A stretch of DNA of 64,000 nucleotides from JBFXAF01 sp050184585 (GTDB taxonomy: Bacteria; Pseudomonadota; Alphaproteobacteria; Rhizobiales; Rhizobiaceae): assembly GCA_050184585.1 (NCBI GenBank), contig JBFXAF010000006.1:124001-188000 (forward strand), written 5' to 3'. Each line of letters begins with the position of its first letter. Position 1 is the first letter of the stretch. The notes beneath the pieces are model-generated. The model did no database searches, was not told the DNA's origin, and saw nothing but the letters and a program-made list of their open reading frames with translations. Shown here one piece after another: positions 9,043 to 17,972 of the stretch. Both the position numbers and the translations under genes were made by a program.

Positions 9043-10617
9043 ATGAAAAAATTCCTCTTTACCGCCAGCCTGATCGCGCTGGCGGCCGGCGCCTTCCCGG
9101 CGTCCGCCGAGACAATCCGCTGGGCGCGCGTATCCGACGCGCTGACCCTCGACCCGCATTCCCAGAACCAGGGCATCACGCACAACTTCTCTCATCACAT
9201 CTACGAGACGCTCGTCGATCGTGACGTCGAGGGCACGCTGATTGCGAGGCTGGCGACCGAATGGGCCATCGGCGACGATCCGACGGTCTGGGTGTTCAAG
9301 CTGCGCCAGGGGGTCAAGTTCCACGACGGCGCCGACTTCACGGCCGAGGACGTGGTCTTCTCGCTCGACCGTGCGCGCTCGGCCAAGTCCAACATGCGCC
9401 AGCTGCACGCCAATGTGGAAAGTGTCACGGCGGTAGACGACCACACCGTTCACGTCAAGATGAACGGCCCCTCGCCGCTCTATCCGAACAACCTGACCAA
9501 CACCTTCATGATGGACAAGTCCTGGACCGAGGCGAACAACGCCGTCGAGGTGCAGGAGGCCGGCTCGCAGGACGACAACTACGCCGTCCGCAACACCAAC
9601 GGCACCGGGCCTTACAAGCTCGTGTCGCGCGAAGTCGACGTGAAGTCGGTGCTGGCGATCAACGACGCCCACTGGGCCGAGACCAAGCCGTTCGTCACCG
9701 AAATCGTCTATACGGTCATCTCGGACGCCGCGACCCGCGTGTCGGCGCTCCTGTCGGGCGAAGTCGACTTCGTCCAGGATGTGCCGGTGCAGGACATCGA
9801 GCGCCTGTCCGGTTCGGACGGCGTCACCGTCACGACCGGTCCCGAGAACCGCGTCATCTACTTCGGCTACAAGTTCGGCGACGCGCCGCTCAAGTCGTCG
9901 AACATCACCGACAAGAACCCGTTCAATGACCCGAAGGTCCTCGAGGCGATGGCTCTGTGCATCGACCGCGACGCCATCAAGCAGGTGGTGATGCGCGGCC
10001 AGTCGATCCCGACCGGCGTGGCGACCCCGCCCTTCGTGAACGGCTGGACGCCGGAGCTCGACAAGTACGCAGCGCCGGACATCGCCAAGGCGAAGGCGCT
10101 GCTCGCCGAGGCCGGCTATCCGGACGGCTTCACCGTTACGCTCGACACGCCGAACAACCGCTACGTCAACGACGAGGCGATCTCGACCGCTGTCGTCGGC
10201 ATGCTGGGCCAGGCCGGCATCAAGGTGACGCTAGCGTCGCGTCCGATCGCCCAGCACTCGCCGCTGATCCAGAACGGAGAGACCGACTTCTACCTCCTCG
10301 GCTGGGGTGTTCCGACCTTCGATTCCGCTTACATCTTCAACGACCTGATCCACTCGAAGGCCGGGCACTACGGCGCCTACAATCCGGGCGGCTATAGCAA
10401 CGCGGAACTCGACGCCAAGATCGAGTCGCTCGGCACCGAGACGGACGTCGCCAAGCGCAACGCCACCATCGCCGAGATCTGGGCCACCGTGCAGAAGGAC
10501 CGCGTGCTCCTGCCGATCCACAATCAGGTGCTGGCCTATGCGACGAAGAAGGGCTTCAAGATGGAAGTCCATCCGGAGAACCAGCCCCGTCTCTATGAAA
10601 TGACCAAGGGCGAATAG
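9043..10617 (+). CDS. ABC importer periplasmic binding protein, peptide/nickel (DppA/OppA) type
   Basis: The 524-residue protein begins with a classic signal peptide (MKKFLFTASLIALAAGAFPASA, about residues 1-22). The mature part has the family-5 solute-binding fold: ETIRWARVSDALTLDPHSQ, then WVFKLRQGVKFHDGADFTAEDVVFSLDR, and a C-terminal VLLPIHNQVLAYATKKG. The ATG at 9043 follows GGGAGAG. It captures oligopeptides or similar ligands in the periplasm for the permease pair downstream. The long upstream frame reaching back to 8797 is not coding; it would bury the signal peptide. A strong terminator hairpin follows the gene, so the binding protein may be made in excess over the rest of the complex. 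Confidence 0.94.
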   Translation: MKKFLFTASLIALAAGAFPASAETIRWARVSDALTLDPHSQNQGITHNFSHHIYETLVDRDVEGTLIARLATEWAIGDDPTVWVFKLRQGVKFHDGADFTAEDVVFSLDRARSAKSNMRQLHANVESVTAVDDHTVHVKMNGPSPLYPNNLTNTFMMDKSWTEANNAVEVQEAGSQDDNYAVRNTNGTGPYKLVSREVDVKSVLAINDAHWAETKPFVTEIVYTVISDAATRVSALLSGEVDFVQDVPVQDIERLSGSDGVTVTTGPENRVIYFGYKFGDAPLKSSNITDKNPFNDPKVLEAMALCIDRDAIKQVVMRGQSIPTGVATPPFVNGWTPELDKYAAPDIAKAKALLAEAGYPDGFTVTLDTPNNRYVNDEAISTAVVGMLGQAGIKVTLASRPIAQHSPLIQNGETDFYLLGWGVPTFDSAYIFNDLIHSKAGHYGAYNPGGYSNAELDAKIESLGTETDVAKRNATIAEIWATVQKDRVLLPIHNQVLAYATKKGFKMEVHPENQPRLYEMTKGE

Positions 10618-10631
10618 GCTCGAGGAACCCG

Positions 10632-10670
10632 AAAGGCCCGCCGCGCACGACCTGCGTGGCGGGCCTTTTT
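10632..10670 (+). terminator. Rho-independent terminator or attenuator between binding protein and permease
   Basis: An 11-bp perfect stem (10632-10642 with 10658-10668) is extended by four more pairs including one G-T to 15 bp, closes a 7-base loop and runs into TTTTT. It is a textbook intrinsic terminator. As the importer genes downstream share the strand, partial readthrough would set the binding-protein to permease ratio. Confidence 0.85.
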
Positions 10671-10770
10671 CCATAGTCCAGGCGCCGAGTTCCGGCCAGA
10701 CCGGCTGATCGCTCGGCGACCGACGCCCGGACGCGGACGCCGCATTCGGGCCCCGGAGGAGACCGCACCC

Positions 10771-11754
10771 ATGCTGGCCTTCATCCTGCGACGACTGCTC
10801 CAGTCCGTCGTGGTCATGCTGTTCGTCGCGCTCATCGCATTCTCGGTCTTTCGCTTCGTGGGCGATCCCGTGGCGAGCATGCTCGGCCAGGAATCGCGGC
10901 TCGAGGACCACGAATTGCTGCGCGAGCAACTCGGGCTCAACGACCCGGTCTTCGTGCAGTTCGGGCGGTTCATCGGAAATGCGCTGCAGGGCGAGTTCGG
11001 CATTTCCTACCGCTTGCAGCAGCCGGTCACGGAACTGATCTTCAGCCGCCTCCCGGCGACGATCGAACTGGCCTTCGCCTCGGCGCTGATTGCGCTGATC
11101 TTCGGCGTCGGGCTCGGGGTCTACACCGCGCTCCGGCCCCGAAGCTGGTCGACCAGCTTCATCATGTCGACCTCGCTGATCGGCGTGTCGCTTCCGACCT
11201 TCCTGATCGGCATCGGGCTGATCTACGTCTTCGCGGTCGAGCTGAAGTGGCTGCCGTCCTTCGGCAGGGGCGAGACCGTCGACCTGGGCTGGTGGAGAAC
11301 GGGGCTGCTGACGACATCGGGGCTGAGATCGCTCATCCTGCCCGCGATCACCCTTTCCCTGTTCCAGCTCACGCTGATCATGCGGCTGGTGCGGGCGGAG
11401 ATGCTCGAAGTGCTGCGTCAGGACTACATCCGCTTCGCCCGCGCGCGCGGGCTGTCGCAGCGGACCATCAACTTCGGCCATGCGCTGAAGAACACGCTGG
11501 TGCCCGTCATCACCATAACCGGGCTGCAACTCGGCTCGGTCATCGCCTTCGCCATCATCACCGAAACCGTGTTCCAGTGGCCTGGCGTCGGCTCGCTGTT
11601 CGTCAACTCCGTGCAGGTGGTGGACGTGCCGGTCATGGCGGCTTACCTGCTCTTCGTCGCGCTCGTGTTCGTGACGATCAATCTCATCGTGGACATCCTC
11701 TATTACGTGGTCGATCCAAGACTGAGGATCGACGCGCGAGCGGCGGGGAAATGA
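10771..11754 (+). CDS. ABC importer permease, DppB type
   Basis: The 327-residue integral membrane protein has the DppB/OppB pattern: an N-terminal helix MLAFILRRLLQSVVVMLFVALIAFSVF, a long periplasmic loop, and five further helices. The conserved cytoplasmic EAA-like loop is RQDYIRFARARGLSQRTINFGHALKNTLVPV (near residues 212-245). A GGAGGAG ribosome site precedes the ATG. It forms half of the translocation pore for peptides. Its TGA overlaps the next permease's ATG by four bases. Confidence 0.95.
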   Translation: MLAFILRRLLQSVVVMLFVALIAFSVFRFVGDPVASMLGQESRLEDHELLREQLGLNDPVFVQFGRFIGNALQGEFGISYRLQQPVTELIFSRLPATIELAFASALIALIFGVGLGVYTALRPRSWSTSFIMSTSLIGVSLPTFLIGIGLIYVFAVELKWLPSFGRGETVDLGWWRTGLLTTSGLRSLILPAITLSLFQLTLIMRLVRAEMLEVLRQDYIRFARARGLSQRTINFGHALKNTLVPVITITGLQLGSVIAFAIITETVFQWPGVGSLFVNSVQVVDVPVMAAYLLFVALVFVTINLIVDILYYVVDPRLRIDARAAGK

Positions 11755-12710
11755 GCATGGCCCCCAACCCCGATTCCACGCCCCTCGCGACGACGCCTCC
11801 CGGCTGGCTCGGCCGCGCGCTCCAGAGCGACGTCTTCTACTCCTTCCGCAACTCGCCGGTGGCGATGATCGCGGCCTTCGTCACCGCGGTTCTGGTGCTG
11901 TCGGCGCTGTGCGCGCCATGGATAGCGCCCTACAATCCGTTCGATCCGGCCAGCCTCAACCTGATGGACGGCTTCACCCCTCCAATGTCGTCCTCGTTCG
12001 GAGGCAACTTCTTCCTCCTCGGCTCGGACAACCAGGGGCGCGACGTGCTGTCGACCATCCTCTACGGCAGCCGGGTCTCGCTGTTCGTCGGGCTTTCGGC
12101 CACACTGTTCGCGTTGACGCTCGGCACCGCTCTCGGCCTCACGGCAGGTTATCTCGGCGGTCGCATCGACACCGTCATCATGCGCATCGCCGATGTCCAG
12201 CTGTCCTTCCCGGCGATCCTGATCGCGCTGCTCATTTTCGGCATCGCGCGCGGAATCATTCCGCCGAGCCGGCAGGAGGGCATGGCGATCGCGGTGCTGA
12301 TCCTCGCCATCGGCCTGTCGAACTGGGCGCAGTTCGCCCGAACGGTGCGTGGCGCAACCATGGTCGAGCGGCAGAAGGACTACGTGTCGGCGGCACGGAT
12401 CATGGGCGTCGGACCGTTCTCGATCCTCTTCCGCCACGTCCTGCCCAACACGCTCGGTCCGGTCCTCGTCATCGCCACCATCGGCCTGGCGCTGGCGATC
12501 ATCGAGGAGGCGACGCTCTCGTTCCTGGGCGTAGGCGTACCACCGACCCAGCCATCGCTCGGAACGCTGATCCGCATCGGGCAGCAGTTCCTGTTCTCCG
12601 GCGAATGGTGGATCCTCTTCTTCCCGGCGATGACGCTGATCGCCCTGGCCCTGGCCGTCAACCTCCTCGGCGACTGGCTGCGCGACGCGCTGAACCCGAG
12701 GCTTCGCTGA
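11751..12710 (+). CDS. ABC importer permease, DppC type
   Basis: The 319-residue membrane protein starts at ATG 11751 in an ATGA overlap with the upstream permease. A cytoplasmic tail precedes the first helix (FRNSPVAMIAAFVTAVLVLSAL), the DppC hallmark GSDNQGRDVLSTILYGSRVSLFVGL follows near residue 90, and the EAA loop KDYVSAARIMGVGPFSILFRHVLPNTLGPV lies near 207-235. The second half of the peptide-import pore. The frame is open earlier, but that region is the upstream gene's shadow. Confidence 0.95.
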   Translation: MSMAPNPDSTPLATTPPGWLGRALQSDVFYSFRNSPVAMIAAFVTAVLVLSALCAPWIAPYNPFDPASLNLMDGFTPPMSSSFGGNFFLLGSDNQGRDVLSTILYGSRVSLFVGLSATLFALTLGTALGLTAGYLGGRIDTVIMRIADVQLSFPAILIALLIFGIARGIIPPSRQEGMAIAVLILAIGLSNWAQFARTVRGATMVERQKDYVSAARIMGVGPFSILFRHVLPNTLGPVLVIATIGLALAIIEEATLSFLGVGVPPTQPSLGTLIRIGQQFLFSGEWWILFFPAMTLIALALAVNLLGDWLRDALNPRLR

Positions 12711-14341
12711 TGGCCTCGCCGCTTCTTTCCGTCCGAAACCTCACCGTCGAGTTCCATCTGCGGCGCGGCGTCTTCAAGGCGGTCGACGACGTGTCGTTCG
12801 ACATCATGCCGGGCGAGATCCTCGGCGTCGTCGGGGAATCCGGGGCGGGCAAGTCGATGACGGGTTCCGCGATCATCGGACTGATCGATCCGCCCGGACG
12901 CATCGCGAATGGTGAGATCGTCTTCGACGGCAAACCAATCCAGAACCTGCCGCCGCAGGCGTTGAACAGGCTGCGCGGCAAGCGCATCGGCATGGTTTTC
13001 CAGGACCCGCTGACCAGCCTCAATCCGCTCTATACGGTCGGCGAGCAACTCGTGGAGACCATCCGGCGGCATCTTCCGCTCGACGCGGCTGCGGCGCGCG
13101 AACGCGCCATCGGCCTGCTCGGCGAGGCAGGCATCCCCTCGCCGGCGGACCGCATCGACGCCTATCCCCACCAGTTCTCCGGCGGCATGCGCCAGCGCGT
13201 CGTGATCTCGCTGGCGCTTGCCGCCGAGCCTGAGCTGATCATCGCCGACGAGCCGACCTCGGCGCTCGACGTGTCTGTACAGGCGCAGATCATCAAGGTG
13301 CTGAGGAGGCTCTGCGAAACCCGCGGCGCCGCCGTCATGCTGATCACCCACGACATGGGCGTGATCGCCGAGACCGCAACGCGCATGATCGTCATGAACA
13401 AGGGCAGGATCGTCGAGACCGGATCGGTCGGAGACATCATCAAGCGGCCGCGCGAGGACTACACGATCAAGCTCATCAAGGCGATCCCGTCGATCAAGGA
13501 CGAGACGCGCCGCCATAGCCTGCCGGCCGTGCCCGTGCCTCTCGTCAAGGTCGACAGGCTGAGCTGCGAGTTCGACCTGTCCGGCTCGACCTTCGAACGG
13601 CTGTTCAACCGCTCGGCGCGAAAGACCCTCAAGGCCGTGAATGACGTCTCGTTCACCATCGCCAGGGGAACGACCTACGGCCTCGTCGGCGAATCGGGTT
13701 CGGGCAAGTCGACCTGCGCACGCATGATGGTCGGGCTGATCAGACCGACCGGCGGCACGGTGACCCTCGACGGCGACGACATCTGGGCCGCGTCCGGCAG
13801 CCAGAAACGCCGCCAGCGGGTCCAGATGATCTTCCAGGACCCATACGCCAGCCTCAATCCGCGCTGGCCGGTCGGCGACATCATCGCCGAACCGATCCGC
13901 GCCCTGAAGCTCGCGAGCAGCCGCTCGGAGATCGAGAACCGCGTGGCGGACCTGCTCGAGCGGGTGCGGCTCGACGGCGCCTCCATGAAGAAGTTTCCGC
14001 ATGAGTTCTCTGGCGGCCAGCGGCAGCGAATCGCCATCGCCCGGGCGCTGTCGAGCCAGCCCGAGTTCATCGTGTGCGACGAACCGACCTCGGCTCTCGA
14101 CGTGTCGGTGCAGGCCCAGGTGCTCGACCTGATGCGCCGGCTCCAGGACGAGTTCGGCCTCACCTATCTCCTCATCAGCCACAATCTCGCGGTGGTCCGC
14201 CAGATGGCCGACCATGTCGGCGTCCTGCATAATGGCGTACTGGTCGAGCAGGGGCCGGTGGACGACATCTTCGATGCGCCGAAGGCGGAGTACACCCGAA
14301 TGCTGCTCGAGGCGGTGCCAGACATTTCGAAAGTTGACTGA
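12710..14341 (+). CDS. ABC importer ATPase with two fused nucleotide-binding domains (DppD-DppF)
   Basis: The 543-residue protein carries two complete ATPase domains. Domain 1 has Walker A GESGAGKS, signature FSGGMRQRV and Walker B LIIADEPTSALD. Domain 2 has GESGSGKS, FSGGQRQRI and FIVCDEPTSALD. An oligopeptide/dipeptide C-terminal extension follows domain 1. The fusion replaces separate DppD and DppF subunits and would power the two upstream permeases. The start overlaps the permease stop by one base (TGATG), typical of translational coupling. Confidence 0.95.
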   Translation: MASPLLSVRNLTVEFHLRRGVFKAVDDVSFDIMPGEILGVVGESGAGKSMTGSAIIGLIDPPGRIANGEIVFDGKPIQNLPPQALNRLRGKRIGMVFQDPLTSLNPLYTVGEQLVETIRRHLPLDAAAARERAIGLLGEAGIPSPADRIDAYPHQFSGGMRQRVVISLALAAEPELIIADEPTSALDVSVQAQIIKVLRRLCETRGAAVMLITHDMGVIAETATRMIVMNKGRIVETGSVGDIIKRPREDYTIKLIKAIPSIKDETRRHSLPAVPVPLVKVDRLSCEFDLSGSTFERLFNRSARKTLKAVNDVSFTIARGTTYGLVGESGSGKSTCARMMVGLIRPTGGTVTLDGDDIWAASGSQKRRQRVQMIFQDPYASLNPRWPVGDIIAEPIRALKLASSRSEIENRVADLLERVRLDGASMKKFPHEFSGGQRQRIAIARALSSQPEFIVCDEPTSALDVSVQAQVLDLMRRLQDEFGLTYLLISHNLAVVRQMADHVGVLHNGVLVEQGPVDDIFDAPKAEYTRMLLEAVPDISKVD

Positions 14342-14352
14342 GCGAGGCCGAC

Positions 14353-14904
14353 ATGCCGAAAGAAAATTGGAGCAACGACGTCCTGTCATTCTGGTTCGGA
14401 GAGTTGACCGCCGACGACTGGTTCTCCTTCCAGCCTGAAACCGACGCCACGATCGTCGCCCGCTTCGAGGCGCTGTGGCGGTCGATGCGCGACGCGGTTC
14501 CGGCAATCGCCTTCACCGATGCGGACGCAGCGCTCGCCGCGACGATCGTCTACGACCAGTTCCCGCGCAACATGTTCCGCAAGAAGCCCGAGGCGTTCGC
14601 CACCGATCCGCTCTCGCTCGCGGTGGCGCGCAATGCGCTGGCCAGGCAGTTCCCGCTGGCTCACTCGCAGGAGCGCCGACCGTTCTTCTACATGCCCTTC
14701 ATGCATTCGGAATCGCTCGACGACCAGGATCTGTGCGTCGAACTCTTCGGCGGTCCCGATGGCGAGTACGCGAAGTACGCCGTCGAACACCGCGACATCG
14801 TCCGCCGCTTTGGCCGCTTCCCGCACCGCAACCGCGCGCTCGGACGAGACAGCACACCCGACGAAACCGCGTTCCTGACCGAGCACGCCGGGTACGGACA
14901 GTGA
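14353..14904 (+). CDS. DUF924 family protein
   Basis: The 183-residue protein shows the DUF924 pattern: VLSFWFGELTADDWF at the start, IVYDQFPRNMFR near residue 68, PFFYMPFMHSESLDDQ near 111, and FGRFPHRNRALGR near 155. The family is all-helical and TPR-like, with no assigned reaction. The gene starts 11 bp after the importer ATPase stop and could be in the same transcript, but nothing links it to transport. Confidence 0.85.
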   Translation: MPKENWSNDVLSFWFGELTADDWFSFQPETDATIVARFEALWRSMRDAVPAIAFTDADAALAATIVYDQFPRNMFRKKPEAFATDPLSLAVARNALARQFPLAHSQERRPFFYMPFMHSESLDDQDLCVELFGGPDGEYAKYAVEHRDIVRRFGRFPHRNRALGRDSTPDETAFLTEHAGYGQ

Positions 14905-15052
14905 GGTCGAGGCGGCGCGGCTTGCGCTCGCGAGGCATGTAGCAATAAAACGAAGCCAAATGCGGCCGACCGCGCGCTGGCCTCCCCGTCAGTCTCTGCG
15001 GCGCGCCAATGAAAATTCCGGGTCAGGCGATGACCGCGGCGAGGAGGAATAC

Positions 15053-17029
15053 GTGGCAAAGGCAACCAAGACGGCATCCACCCCGGCGACGAAGGCAAAG
15101 ACGGCAAAAGCGGCTGCGGGCAAGGCGCAGGCAGCCGCCAAGCCGGTGACGAGGGCCACTTCACCGAAGGCGACGCCCGCGGCCAAGGCTACCGCCAAGA
15201 CCGCGCCGAAGACCACCCCTGCCAAGACGGCGACGCCGAAAGCGCCGGCAGCCGGGATGACGGCAAAGGCGGGAACCAAGGCGCCATCGTCCACCAAGCC
15301 GGCCAGCACCGGCAAGGCGAGCCCGAAGGCTTCGAAGAGCGCGCCAAAGACAACCATGCGCACCAGCGACAAGCCGTGGCTCAAGAGCTATCCGGATGTC
15401 GTCCCCGCGGAGATCGCGGCGCTCAAGGACCAGTCGATCGGCGACATGATGGTCGCGGCCTGCAAGCAGTTCGCCGGCCGCCCGGCCTACACCTGCATGG
15501 ACAAGACGCTGACCTTCGCCGAGATCGAGCGCATGTCGGCGGCGTTCGGCGGCTATCTGCAGTCGCTCGGCCTGTCGAAGGGCGCGCGCGTCGCGATCAT
15601 GATGCCGAACGTGCTGCAGTATCCGGTCGTCATGATGGCGGTGCTGCGCGCCGGGTATACGGTGGTCAATGTCAACCCGCTCTACACCCCGCGTGAACTC
15701 GAGCACCAGCTCAAGGATTCCGGAGCCGAGGCGATCGTCATCCTGGAGAACTTCGCCGCGACGCTCGCGGCGGTGAAGGCCAAGACCCCGGTCAAGCATG
15801 TCGTCGTCGCCGCGATGGGCGACCTGCTCGGCCTGAAGGGCGTCATCGTCAACTTCGTCGTCCGGCGCGTGAAGAAGCTCGTGCCGGCCTGGTCGCTGCC
15901 GGGCCACGTCAAGTTCAACGATGCGATCAAGGCCGGCGCGCAGAAGACATTCAAGCCCGCCAAGGCGTCGGGCGACGACGTCGCCTTCCTTCAGTACACC
16001 GGCGGAACGACGGGCGTCTCCAAGGGGGCGACGCTGCTGCATCGCAACGTGCTCGCCAACGTCGCCCAGAACGCGCTGTGGGTGGAGACGGCCTTCATCA
16101 AGCGGCCGCGGCCGGCGAGCCTCGTCTATGTCTGTCCGCTGCCGCTCTATCACATCTACGCGCTCACGGTGAACGCGCTGATGGGCATGCAGCAGGGCGC
16201 GCACAACATCCTCATCCCCAATCCGCGCGACATTCCTTCCTTCGTGAAGGAGCTCGGCAAGTACCCGATCAACATCTTCCCGGGGCTCAACACGCTGTTC
16301 AACGCGCTCTTGAACAACGAGGATTTCCGCAAGCTCGACTTCAAGCCCCTGCTGCTCACCTTCGCGGGCGGCATGGCCGCGCAGCGGCCCGTCGCCGAGC
16401 GCTGGAAGAAGCTCACCGGCTGCAACATCTCCGAGGGCTACGGCCTGTCCGAGACCGCGCCGGTCGCGACCGCCAACCGCTTCGACGCCGACGAGTTCTC
16501 GGGCACGATCGGCCTGCCGATCCCGTCGACCGAGATCGCCATCCGCGACGAGGACGGCAAGGACCTGCCGATCGGCGAGGTGGGCGAGATCTGCATCCGC
16601 GGGCCGCAGGTGATGGCCGGCTACTGGAACCGCCCCGACGAGACGGCAAAGGTCATGGCGGACGACGGTTTCTTCAAGTCCGGCGACATGGGCTTCATGG
16701 ACGAGAAGGGCTACGTCAAGATCGTCGACCGGAAGAAGGACATGATCCTGGTCTCCGGCTTCAACGTCTATCCGAACGAGCTGGAAGAGGTCGTCGCGCA
16801 GCATCCCGGCGTGCTGGAAGTCGCGGCGATCGGCGTGCCGGACGAGCGGTCCGGCGAGGTGCCGAAGCTGTTCATCGTCAAGAAGGACCCGAACCTCACC
16901 GAGGCGTCGGTGATGGAGTTCTGCCGCAAGAACCTCACCGCCTACAAATGCCCGAAATTCATCGAGTTCCGGGCCGATCTGCCGAAGACCAATGTCGGCA
17001 AGATCCTGCGCCGCGAGTTGAGGGGTTAA
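15053..17029 (+). CDS. fadD: Long-chain acyl-CoA ligase with an N-terminal histone-H1-like tail
   Basis: From GTG 15053 the protein has 658 residues, about 100 more than ordinary FadD. GAGGAGGAA at 15041-15049 decides the start. Residues 2-101 are almost only Ala, Lys, Thr, Pro, Ser and Gly, resembling bacterial histone-H1-like or AlgP tails. The enzyme follows: P-loop YTGGTTGVSKGA, GYGLSETAPV, DRKKDMILVSGFNVYPNELEE, and a late NVGKILRREL lysine. It activates fatty acids to acyl-CoA with ATP. An internal ATG at 15356 would give a normal-length enzyme but has only a weak ribosome site. The tail could bind nucleic acid or membranes; this is not known. Confidence 0.9.
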   Translation: MAKATKTASTPATKAKTAKAAAGKAQAAAKPVTRATSPKATPAAKATAKTAPKTTPAKTATPKAPAAGMTAKAGTKAPSSTKPASTGKASPKASKSAPKTTMRTSDKPWLKSYPDVVPAEIAALKDQSIGDMMVAACKQFAGRPAYTCMDKTLTFAEIERMSAAFGGYLQSLGLSKGARVAIMMPNVLQYPVVMMAVLRAGYTVVNVNPLYTPRELEHQLKDSGAEAIVILENFAATLAAVKAKTPVKHVVVAAMGDLLGLKGVIVNFVVRRVKKLVPAWSLPGHVKFNDAIKAGAQKTFKPAKASGDDVAFLQYTGGTTGVSKGATLLHRNVLANVAQNALWVETAFIKRPRPASLVYVCPLPLYHIYALTVNALMGMQQGAHNILIPNPRDIPSFVKELGKYPINIFPGLNTLFNALLNNEDFRKLDFKPLLLTFAGGMAAQRPVAERWKKLTGCNISEGYGLSETAPVATANRFDADEFSGTIGLPIPSTEIAIRDEDGKDLPIGEVGEICIRGPQVMAGYWNRPDETAKVMADDGFFKSGDMGFMDEKGYVKIVDRKKDMILVSGFNVYPNELEEVVAQHPGVLEVAAIGVPDERSGEVPKLFIVKKDPNLTEASVMEFCRKNLTAYKCPKFIEFRADLPKTNVGKILRRELRG

Positions 17030-17050
17030 CAGGCATTCATTAACCGTTCC

Positions 17051-17221
17051 GGCATGGATCCCCGGGTCTTCGCGACGGCCTTCGGCCTGCTCCGCCCGAG
17101 GATGACGAGTGTGAGGGCGGCCTTCGCCAATCTTCAACGTTGGAGATTTGCGCCTAACACACGAACGTCGTCATCCTCGGGCGACCGGAGCGAAGCGAAG
17201 GGAGACCCGGGGATCCATGCC
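17051..17221. repeat. Long palindromic intergenic element
   Basis: The ends are perfect 18-bp inverted copies (17051-17068 and 17204-17221) around GGATCCCCGGG. A second perfect 13-bp pair, CCCGAGGATGACG and its complement, lies inside at 17095-17107 and 17169-17181. A related half-copy is at 34349-34405. This resembles the mosaic palindromic elements common in rhizobial intergenic regions. It lies between the convergent acyl-CoA ligase and phosphatase genes and fills most of that 234-bp gap. Confidence 0.85.
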
Positions 17222-17263
17222 CGAACGCTGACGCATCGCCGGGGTCGAAATTGAGGCCGCGGA

Positions 17264-17971
17264 TCAGGACCTACCCGCCAGATACTCCGGCAGGTCCGCC
17301 ACCGAATCCAGCACGACATCCGCCATAGGCGCGAGCGTGGCGCTCGTGCCTGTCCCCGACAGCACGCCGACCGCAAGCCCGGTCCCCGCGGCGCGCGCCA
17401 TGACGAGATCGTGCCGGTTGTCGCCGACCATGGCGATCTCCGACGGCCTCAGCCCGGTCAGGTCGCAGAAGGCGTGCACGGCGTCCGGCGCGGGCTTCGG
17501 GTTGGCGACCGCGTCGTAGCCATAGGCCGCGTCGAACATCTGCGCGATGCCGAGCGCGGAAAGCGTCTTCTCCGCCCCGCCGGTGGAATCGTTGGTGGCG
17601 AGCCCCAGCCGGTAGCCCGATCGGTGCAGCCGTTCGAGCGTCTCGCGGCAACCCGGCAGCGGCACCGCCTGCAAGGCGCCCTGCTCTGCGGTGAAGCCAT
17701 CGAACTCGGCCACCATCGCGGCGCGCTCGCCGCCTTCAAGCGTGGGATACCAGAGCTCGACGATGTCGGCATTGGTGCCGGCGGCAAAGACGGAGTCGGC
17801 CTTGAAGCGGCCAGCGGCGAGGTCGTAGCCGGCGACATCCATCAGGAAATCGGCGCGCTCGCGGTCGCCGCCCGCCGCCTTCAGCGCCATCAGGTCGCCG
17901 ATGGCGTGCCAGGTCTTCTGGAAGTCGACCAGCGTGCCGTCCTTGTCGAACAGGATGCCCTTGATCGTCAT
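17264..17971 (-). CDS. HAD-superfamily phosphatase (Gph-like)
   Basis: The 235-residue protein starts MTIKGILFDKDGTLVDF, with the nucleophile and acid Asp8 and Asp10 of the HAD DxDGT motif. Motif II is LGLATNDST in the middle and motifs III/IV are PKPAPDAVHAF and IAMVGDNRHDLVMA. A helical cap follows motif I, as in phosphoglycolate phosphatases, but the substrate cannot be read from sequence. The ATG follows the pgi stop with one base between (TGACATG), so it is translated with pgi and may act on a sugar phosphate. Confidence 0.88.
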   Translation of the reverse strand: MTIKGILFDKDGTLVDFQKTWHAIGDLMALKAAGGDRERADFLMDVAGYDLAAGRFKADSVFAAGTNADIVELWYPTLEGGERAAMVAEFDGFTAEQGALQAVPLPGCRETLERLHRSGYRLGLATNDSTGGAEKTLSALGIAQMFDAAYGYDAVANPKPAPDAVHAFCDLTGLRPSEIAMVGDNRHDLVMARAAGTGLAVGVLSGTGTSATLAPMADVVLDSVADLPEYLAGRS

Positions 17972-17972
17972 G

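Noticed and set aside
15161..17137. A long minus-strand frame opposite the acyl-CoA ligase gene
   Set aside because: It is one of many antisense frames created by the high GC content; the plus-strand frame has all enzyme motifs and a ribosome site, and the antisense product is low-complexity His/Arg/Asp-rich sequence.
17054..17254. A 66-codon plus-strand frame after fadD
   Set aside because: It lies inside the palindromic element and is translated repeat; no ribosome site or protein-like composition.
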